Part shown: in pieces, positions 58,638 through 64,000 of the stretch
Layout: each line of letters opens with the position of its first letter
Numbering within the stretch: position 1 is the stretch's first letter
Source of the DNA: Zygotorulaspora mrakii
Lineage: Eukaryota; Ascomycota; Saccharomycetes; Saccharomycetales; Saccharomycetaceae
Direction: 5' to 3'
Assembly (NCBI RefSeq): GCF_013402915.1
Contig: NC_050723.1
Span: 248,001 to 312,000, forward strand
DNA: 64,000 nucleotides
Program-made: the position numbers and the translations under genes
The notes under the pieces: generated by a model
Databases searched by the model: none
Told to the model about the DNA's origin: nothing
The model's input: the letters and a program-made list of their open reading frames with translations, nothing else

Positions 58638-59357
58638 ATGGAAGATGATGAGGCTGTCGAAGATTTGCTAGAGGTTTACATCAAAAGTCTTGAAGAACAA
58701 GTAGAAACAAAAAAGTACTTTTTGAAGCAAGCCAAAGAAGCTATCAATACCCTTGAGAAATCGAGTCGATCCCGTAAAATAATATCTGATGAAGAGTGGC
58801 AAAGATTTCTCAAGAAACCGATGTATTTTCCGGAAAGATCTGACCCGATTGGCCTGAGTTTGGCGTCAGTCGGCTTGAGAACCAGAAGGGACACATCTTT
58901 TGAGTGGATAAAATACATGGAAAATCATTTGAAGGCAATGGAAGAGATAATTCAGTATCAAAAAAATGCCAATCACGACATCACAGTTCTTACTGCATTG
59001 TTAGAGCAAGGGATCGACAAATCTAAACAGGGTTCATTTGACGCAGAGGTGTATCCCACAACGCCCAAGATGGAAAACCAGCAGTTGCTCTTGCAAACTG
59101 AGCAGTTTATTAGGACATATCTCTCTGTAGATATGGTAAACGCTGAAGATGTTGGAACTGATATCTATGATGAGGTTATGGCTCTTATAAAAAGACTGAT
59201 TAATTACGATAAAACGCTAAAGGTTACAGATTTTCATCATGGCTCAAGAAGTCTTTATCGACTACTATTGCGTAGTAACTTAATTGAAGTAGAAAGTGAT
59301 GAAAAAGGTGAAAAACACATTAAATTACTAGATTTTAGGAAGTCAGACCTATTATAG
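58638..59357 (+). CDS. MCM22: Mcm22-like kinetochore (Ctf3 complex) subunit
   Basis: 239 residues, the same as S. cerevisiae Mcm22, an outer/inner kinetochore protein of the Ctf19-associated CCAN (CENP-K equivalent) needed for minichromosome maintenance. The protein is helical with an N-terminal coiled coil (LEEQVETKKYFLKQAKEAIN) and a C-terminal part ending ESDEKGEKHIKLLDFRKSD. The family evolves fast; length and the flanking TIM8 and SGM1 genes support the name. Its stop is four bases from the RIX1 stop on the other strand. Confidence 0.85.
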   Translation: MEDDEAVEDLLEVYIKSLEEQVETKKYFLKQAKEAINTLEKSSRSRKIISDEEWQRFLKKPMYFPERSDPIGLSLASVGLRTRRDTSFEWIKYMENHLKAMEEIIQYQKNANHDITVLTALLEQGIDKSKQGSFDAEVYPTTPKMENQQLLLQTEQFIRTYLSVDMVNAEDVGTDIYDEVMALIKRLINYDKTLKVTDFHHGSRSLYRLLLRSNLIEVESDEKGEKHIKLLDFRKSDLL

Positions 59358-59361
59358 TGAT

Positions 59362-61737
59362 TTAATCTTTATTTTGATCTTCAACTTTGTTATCATTTTC
59401 ATTGTCATCTCCGTCTTCGTCATCATCATCATCTTCTTCTTCATTGTCTTCTTCCTCGTCGTCGTCACTCAACTGTATGGCTGGAATCTCAAATTCAGAA
59501 TCCTCCTCCTCACTTGCGTGCGGATTAAGTTCTTCCTTTGCAGCCACCGTCTCATTCTTGGGAACTATTTCTTCAGTTTTGAGGCGTTTTACGATTTGAA
59601 CTTCATCAATACCTTGATCTACGCTTCTTTTCTTTAAAATCAGTGTTTCATGAATGTTTGTCAGGTGTTCCTTCGATTGCACAACGTTTTCAGGCTTGAT
59701 AAATACTTTGGGATCTTCTGTCTTACTCGAAACAGGGGGGTCCTCAAGTTGTTCATCACCACGAATTGTTTCTGATTCATCTGCAACTTCTTGAGGTTCC
59801 GCAAATGGTTCTCCATATTTGCCTTCAGACACGTTTTCGAAGGACTCTTCCGTGTGCGCAATAGGTTTATTCACGGAATGGATGATTCCCATAGGTAGAC
59901 GAGGATGACATAAGAGGTCGAATACATCATCAGTGGCTCCTTTCATTAGTGAGACAGCAATTGGTAAAACCGAAACGCGTTCATTACCAGGATATAGGAC
60001 TTCTGTCCTTAGCAATTCAACGAACGATTTAGGAATGTATCCAAGCTGCTCTTTTAGTTTCAACGAGCGGCATACACTATGCTTTAAAATTTTAATTTGC
60101 TGGTGTGAAGGCAACTTCCAATTACTCAAGACACTTCTCAAAAAGAAATTGATCTCGTCATGCCATAACTGTATATTCTTAATATTGAATTTATCTGAAT
60201 GCGTGTATAAATCTGATAGTGCACCAGGCGTATTTTCCTTCTTTTGCCTTTTCTTCATTCCAGGCTGGTTAGCTATTTTGTCTATCGATTGCTGCTTGAA
60301 AAAAGTATCAATTAATACAAGGTCTTCTGATAAGTGTAGTGCAACATCAAGCAGCTTGGTAATTAGATCAATCTCCTGGAAATGATGCCCCATATGGGGA
60401 AATAAAGTGTTAAGCAGTTGGAAAACCTGCAGAAACTCTTTTCTCAGTAAAGAACATTTCTCCAAATCGACAATTGTAGATTTTGCCTTCAATGGAATAA
60501 ATAGTTCTAAAGAACTTAGGACAGACGGTATCATTGAAAGAAAGTTCTTGGCATACACCTCACATATATTAGAAAGAAATCTCACGCCACAAAACTGAAT
60601 TTGTGGGATTGTAGTGTTAATAATCGAAGTCAATTGCCCATCGCGGCGTAAATCACGTCTCAAGGGCAAGTAATTTCTTGTCATGGATAGTAACGCCTCG
60701 CTGATATTGATGCAAATGCCAAAAGGTATTCTAACCGCATAAGGAGTTGATGAAGTTATGAATGCTGATGAGAGATCTACCAGTAAATTTAGTCTTTTTG
60801 GAAGTTCACATAGGGTAAGCGGCTCATTCATGTCCAGTTTTAATCCAGGTAAGGAGTTGTGCTCGTTTCTCTCTTCTTCTTTATAGTAACTATCAAAGTT
60901 CAAACTGTTGATTAATGCTTTCAAATCACCGTCCTGATCCACCTGTAAAATTTCCTCACAAAGTTCAATGATCGGTTTGAACTGAGACAAAACAGAAAAC
61001 AATCCAATCCTCCAATTTTCATCTAGATAGGCTTTGTGATGAGCTAGTGCTTCATCTTGGGTCTGAGCGGGGTTGATCCTGATGAGATGTAAATATGCAT
61101 AATTTTCACATAATAATATTTGTGTTTCTCTATCATACTGGGCATAACCTTTAGAAAGTTTGGTGATGAGAAGTTGACGAAATCTGGAAGCAAAGGGTTT
61201 GAATGTAGTTGTGCTCCTATAAAGCAGCTTTTTCAAAAGAGGTAAGCAAAATTTTGGTTGGTACTGTGCTAAAGAAATCAAGGTTGGAATGATAGCTTTT
61301 AGTTTTGGCGTCAGACTCTCTCTACTTAGTGTGGGCTTATCTCTCATTAGCTCCCATAGTGATGATATTGCGAAAACCAAAGTTTCGAATAAAAAGGTCC
61401 CATAAGGTGTGTTAATTGTTGAAGCATAGTATTCGACTTTTTGCTCCAACTTTGAATAGATTGCAGCAAGCAATTGACCAGAGTGAGAACATAAAACTAA
61501 CGGATTGAAAGAACAAATAACAACTGATACGTGGCACCCCCTCCAAAGCTTCTCATCGTCACTGGAGCGCAATAAGGCTAAAGTCTTGGTGATCAAAAGA
61601 GCTAATTCTGATTTCAGTAGCTTCTCATTGATGTAATCTGGAGATCTAAGCAAGTTCAGCAAAGTTTGAAACTCAGAGGCCGTTGCGGATTCAAGCTGTT
61701 TGGCAATGACTGTCACAGGAAAAGTATCTGTATTCAT
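59362..61737 (-). CDS. RIX1: Rix1, pre-60S maturation factor
   Basis: Orthologue of Rix1, which with Ipi1 and Ipi3 recruits Rea1 to pre-60S particles, is needed for ITS2 processing, and has a reported role in replication licensing. 791 residues against about 763. The N-terminus (LRSPDYINEKLLKSELALLI and CHVSVVICSFNPLVLCSHSG) and the central block KLKEQLGYIPKSFVELLRTE followed by NERVSVLPIAVSLMK are diagnostic. The helical body ends in a strongly acidic tail (about 745-790, Asp/Glu runs) that is longer than I recall in S. cerevisiae. PAC and RRPE lie just upstream. YHR197W, interleaved here with YJR134-136. Confidence 0.95.
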   Translation of the reverse strand: MNTDTFPVTVIAKQLESATASEFQTLLNLLRSPDYINEKLLKSELALLITKTLALLRSSDDEKLWRGCHVSVVICSFNPLVLCSHSGQLLAAIYSKLEQKVEYYASTINTPYGTFLFETLVFAISSLWELMRDKPTLSRESLTPKLKAIIPTLISLAQYQPKFCLPLLKKLLYRSTTTFKPFASRFRQLLITKLSKGYAQYDRETQILLCENYAYLHLIRINPAQTQDEALAHHKAYLDENWRIGLFSVLSQFKPIIELCEEILQVDQDGDLKALINSLNFDSYYKEEERNEHNSLPGLKLDMNEPLTLCELPKRLNLLVDLSSAFITSSTPYAVRIPFGICINISEALLSMTRNYLPLRRDLRRDGQLTSIINTTIPQIQFCGVRFLSNICEVYAKNFLSMIPSVLSSLELFIPLKAKSTIVDLEKCSLLRKEFLQVFQLLNTLFPHMGHHFQEIDLITKLLDVALHLSEDLVLIDTFFKQQSIDKIANQPGMKKRQKKENTPGALSDLYTHSDKFNIKNIQLWHDEINFFLRSVLSNWKLPSHQQIKILKHSVCRSLKLKEQLGYIPKSFVELLRTEVLYPGNERVSVLPIAVSLMKGATDDVFDLLCHPRLPMGIIHSVNKPIAHTEESFENVSEGKYGEPFAEPQEVADESETIRGDEQLEDPPVSSKTEDPKVFIKPENVVQSKEHLTNIHETLILKKRSVDQGIDEVQIVKRLKTEEIVPKNETVAAKEELNPHASEEEDSEFEIPAIQLSDDDEEEDNEEEDDDDDEDGDDNENDNKVEDQNKD

Positions 61738-62171
61738 ATTTCAAGTGCACCTTGTTTAGCAACACCTTCAACTTGGATGGTGCACTATGTATGCAGAAGA
61801 GTTAATATTCTTTTTATCGAATATTCTTTGTATAGTGCGATGAGATGGGTATGCTCTGATTCCGCTAATGAAAAATTTTGAGTCTAATCTTGGGCACACA
61901 ATATTTTTAATGGGATAAACTCTCTCTTTAACCAGTCTTTTGGCCGTGTAAAAACAATTTCAATAAGGGGCTAGCGTTCGAACCTCTTGTTGAGGATATT
62001 TTTGTTTTTCGTAAGTGCGACGTCGTTATTTGCGAATATTTGAATATCTCAAATCGAACCACAGGAAGTATTCATCATTGCAACAAATTTCATTCTTTGC
62101 ATTTTTTGATTCAATGGAAGAGCGCCAGCTATTACTTTTCTGTCACATTCAACTGATGCTACTTGACCTAA
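61738..62171. promoter_or_regulatory. Divergent RIX1/SGM1 promoter with PAC and RRPE
   Basis: A 434-base bidirectional promoter. GCGATGAGAT (61837-61846) is an exact PAC and TGAAAAATTTT (61869-61879) an exact RRPE; both are 100-140 bases upstream of RIX1, matching its ribosome-biogenesis role. No gene is visible; a GTTCGAACC at 61974-61982 resembles a reversed tRNA B box but no tRNA fold exists around it. Confidence 0.65.
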
Positions 62172-64000
62172 ATGAATGGAAATACTAGGAAACTTACGTT
62201 GGAAGAACGGCTCTCTCTAGCAGCTAAAAAGGGTAAAAAAAAACCAAAAAAGATAGGTTCGTCACCAGCTTCTCAATCGCCACCGCCAGATAATGTTTCA
62301 GGCTCCAAACTGGAAACTTCAGAAACGATTAAAGGTGTCAATTCGGCAGAAAATGCAATATTATCGATACTGACAGACAGTGAGGACAAAACACAATTAG
62401 TCACTACTCAATCCTCTACTGAAAGGCCTGGTAGTAAAGAGGAGCCTTTAGTACATGAAAATGTTGATAGGCGAGTTTGCTCATCACCTATGGAAGAACC
62501 TTGGTCGCAATGGCTTTCGGGAGATCAAATGAGTCTGAACGCCGAAGAGCTCTTGAAAACTCTGCGACCACATGTAGAGGAGCTAGTTAATGAAAACGAG
62601 CGGCTCAGAGAGCAAGCAGCTTCGAGTAAAAGCGCAAATACAGAAAGTAGCCTTGTCAAGCTTATCAAGGAAAAAGATGGTATAATAGATCGATTACGGC
62701 AAGAAGGCGACCAATTATCGAAGACAGAACTACGACAATCTAATATAATAAAAAATTCAAGAAAGAGGATAGTTGAGCTTGAAAATAACTTGGGTACTCT
62801 TGAAGACGATCTTTCTAAGAAAATTGAACTCTATGAAAAGCTGTACTCCTCACATACAGACAGTCTGAATGAATTGAAAGGCTCAGAGGCTGCAGTAATT
62901 GAACTTATAAAAGATCGTGAAAAGCTCTACAGTGTTGAATCCATCCTTATCGAGAAAGATGCTAGAATAAAATCCTTGGAAAAGGCTCTTGAGACCAAAG
63001 AAAAGGACTTATCTGAAGCAGTCACTTCACATCAGAAGGAAAGTGAACTCCTGAAACGGACCACTGAAGAGCAAGTCATGATTCTGGAAGCAAGCTTGGA
63101 GCAACTTAGAATTGAATCAGAAAAATCATCAGAGAATGAGCTCTCAGCGAATTTTAACAGTACTTCAAACTTGCAAGAGCGCTACAATAGACTTTTTGAG
63201 GATTTCAAATCTAGTAAGGCGAACTCACAGGCCATCGAAGATGCCCTGAACAGCAAAGTCTCTGGTTTAGAGTCGCAGATTGAAGATATGACGCTCACTT
63301 ATGATCGATACAGTCTACAAATAGACGATAATATAAAAAAAAATTCTGAACTCGAACTGAAACTTCACAAATCCGAACAGATGCATCAAGACGACATGAA
63401 TAAAATCAATGAATTGCAAAGTACAATCGTCTCTCTCGAGGCATCGATTCGAAATTTGAATGATGATTACAGTCATTTGCAGCACAAATATGATATTCAA
63501 AAGGATCAGCTAGAACACAACATTGACCAGCAAAAGACGAAAAATGGCCTGCAAATTATTCTTCCTGAATCACATCAAACTAAGGATTTCGAGTCGGATG
63601 CTGCCAAACTGGATGACAACTGGATTATAACACAAAATTCTTCTCTAGAAGTCATGGAAACTCCAAAAATCTTAAAAGAACCATTTTTGACCAAAGATGA
63701 TAATAGCTTATTATCACAAGTCGAAAAATACGACAAATACGATATGTCTATGGAGTTAGATGATATGCCCGATGAAGCATCTGATTTAGGATCGTTAAAC
63801 AGGGAAACGTCTTTCAGGAATAGCAGCTCTAGAAATCTGAATAGATACAGCTCTGAGCTAGGCTCCTCAGCTAGGATGAACGCTCAGGTAGTCAGTAAAC
63901 TTGGAGCTGAGATTAGAAAATTTGAAGTTGAGTTATCATCGCTTCAGAATTTATGTGATAAAACGCAGAAAGAGAGGAACGAAGCGAATGATGAAATAAT
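62172..64000 (+). CDS. SGM1: Sgm1-like Golgi coiled-coil protein (5' part)
   Basis: Open frame from ATG 62172 to the end of the window without a stop (609 codons and two bases), so the gene is cut by the window edge. It starts with NTRKLTLEERLSLAAKKGKK, the conserved N-terminal motif of Sgm1 (about 707 residues in S. cerevisiae), a Golgi protein that binds Ypt6-GTP through its C-terminal GRAB domain and is related to TMF1. From about residue 130 it is nearly continuous coiled coil (Glu/Lys/Leu/Ser-rich). YJR134C, the neighbour of MCM22 in S. cerevisiae. The C-terminal GRAB domain would lie beyond the window. Confidence 0.9.
   Translation, partial: MNGNTRKLTLEERLSLAAKKGKKKPKKIGSSPASQSPPPDNVSGSKLETSETIKGVNSAENAILSILTDSEDKTQLVTTQSSTERPGSKEEPLVHENVDRRVCSSPMEEPWSQWLSGDQMSLNAEELLKTLRPHVEELVNENERLREQAASSKSANTESSLVKLIKEKDGIIDRLRQEGDQLSKTELRQSNIIKNSRKRIVELENNLGTLEDDLSKKIELYEKLYSSHTDSLNELKGSEAAVIELIKDREKLYSVESILIEKDARIKSLEKALETKEKDLSEAVTSHQKESELLKRTTEEQVMILEASLEQLRIESEKSSENELSANFNSTSNLQERYNRLFEDFKSSKANSQAIEDALNSKVSGLESQIEDMTLTYDRYSLQIDDNIKKNSELELKLHKSEQMHQDDMNKINELQSTIVSLEASIRNLNDDYSHLQHKYDIQKDQLEHNIDQQKTKNGLQIILPESHQTKDFESDAAKLDDNWIITQNSSLEVMETPKILKEPFLTKDDNSLLSQVEKYDKYDMSMELDDMPDEASDLGSLNRETSFRNSSSRNLNRYSSELGSSARMNAQVVSKLGAEIRKFEVELSSLQNLCDKTQKERNEANDEI

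Noticed and set aside
61974..61982. GTTCGAACC as a reversed tRNA B box
   Set aside because: Flanking bases do not form a T stem or an acceptor stem.

Overview
The window is nuclear DNA from a budding yeast of the family Saccharomycetaceae. Genes are compact and nearly intron-free, intergenic regions are AT-rich, and almost every protein is recognisable as the single orthologue of a Saccharomyces cerevisiae gene. The one tRNA gene is a typical yeast tRNA-Gly(GCC). Gene order is the best clue to the lineage. Orthologues from S. cerevisiae chromosome VII (YGR215-YGR233) and chromosome VIII (YHR147-YHR152) are interleaved here in a single track with consistent orientations. The same holds for YGL077-YGL080 with YPL194-YPL196. 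This is the pattern expected of a species that did not go through the whole-genome duplication (a Zygosaccharomyces, Torulaspora or Lachancea type yeast). I cannot name the species. S. cerevisiae systematic names and lengths quoted here are from memory.

Block 1 (1-43.4 kb) runs PHO81, NAS6, PHB2, SPO12/BNS1, SMI1, DIE2, MTC6, PEX28, AMA1, HSV2, PET54, SKG6/TOS2, IMP3, MRPL6, MRPL9, CRM1, then an inserted tRNA-Gly plus a UGA4-like GABA permease, then CCH1, GPI1 and RSM27. Block 2 (45.0-56.6 kb) runs HNM1, DBP3, OXR1, KXD1, APL5, DDC1, MPC1. Block 3 (56.8 kb to the end) runs TTI2, TIM8, MCM22, RIX1 and the 5' part of SGM1. The two block junctions (43.4-45.0 kb and 56.6-56.8 kb) are rearrangement breakpoints relative to S. 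cerevisiae.

Most genes are housekeeping: phosphate signalling, proteasome assembly, mitochondrial translation and import, ribosome biogenesis, N-glycan and GPI synthesis, vesicle sorting, cell cycle and checkpoint, calcium entry. They do not form an operon-like system. Several promoters carry the regulatory sites expected from their S. cerevisiae counterparts: Pho4 (PHO81), Mcm1-Fkh (SPO12), SCB/MCB (SKG6/TOS2), PAC/RRPE (IMP3, DBP3, RIX1), UAS-GABA (UGA4) and an Ino2/Ino4 site (HNM1).

The most unusual items are a UGA4-like permease gene interrupted by one in-frame TAG where a tryptophan is expected, with its promoter intact; an AMA1 gene with a 101-base intron that has a non-consensus 5' splice site and a Mer1-enhancer-like element; tandem DPF motifs at the C-terminus of the Cch1 calcium channel; and a 15-base coding minisatellite in SKG6/TOS2. 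I saw no transposon, CRISPR array, centromere or unknown multi-gene system.
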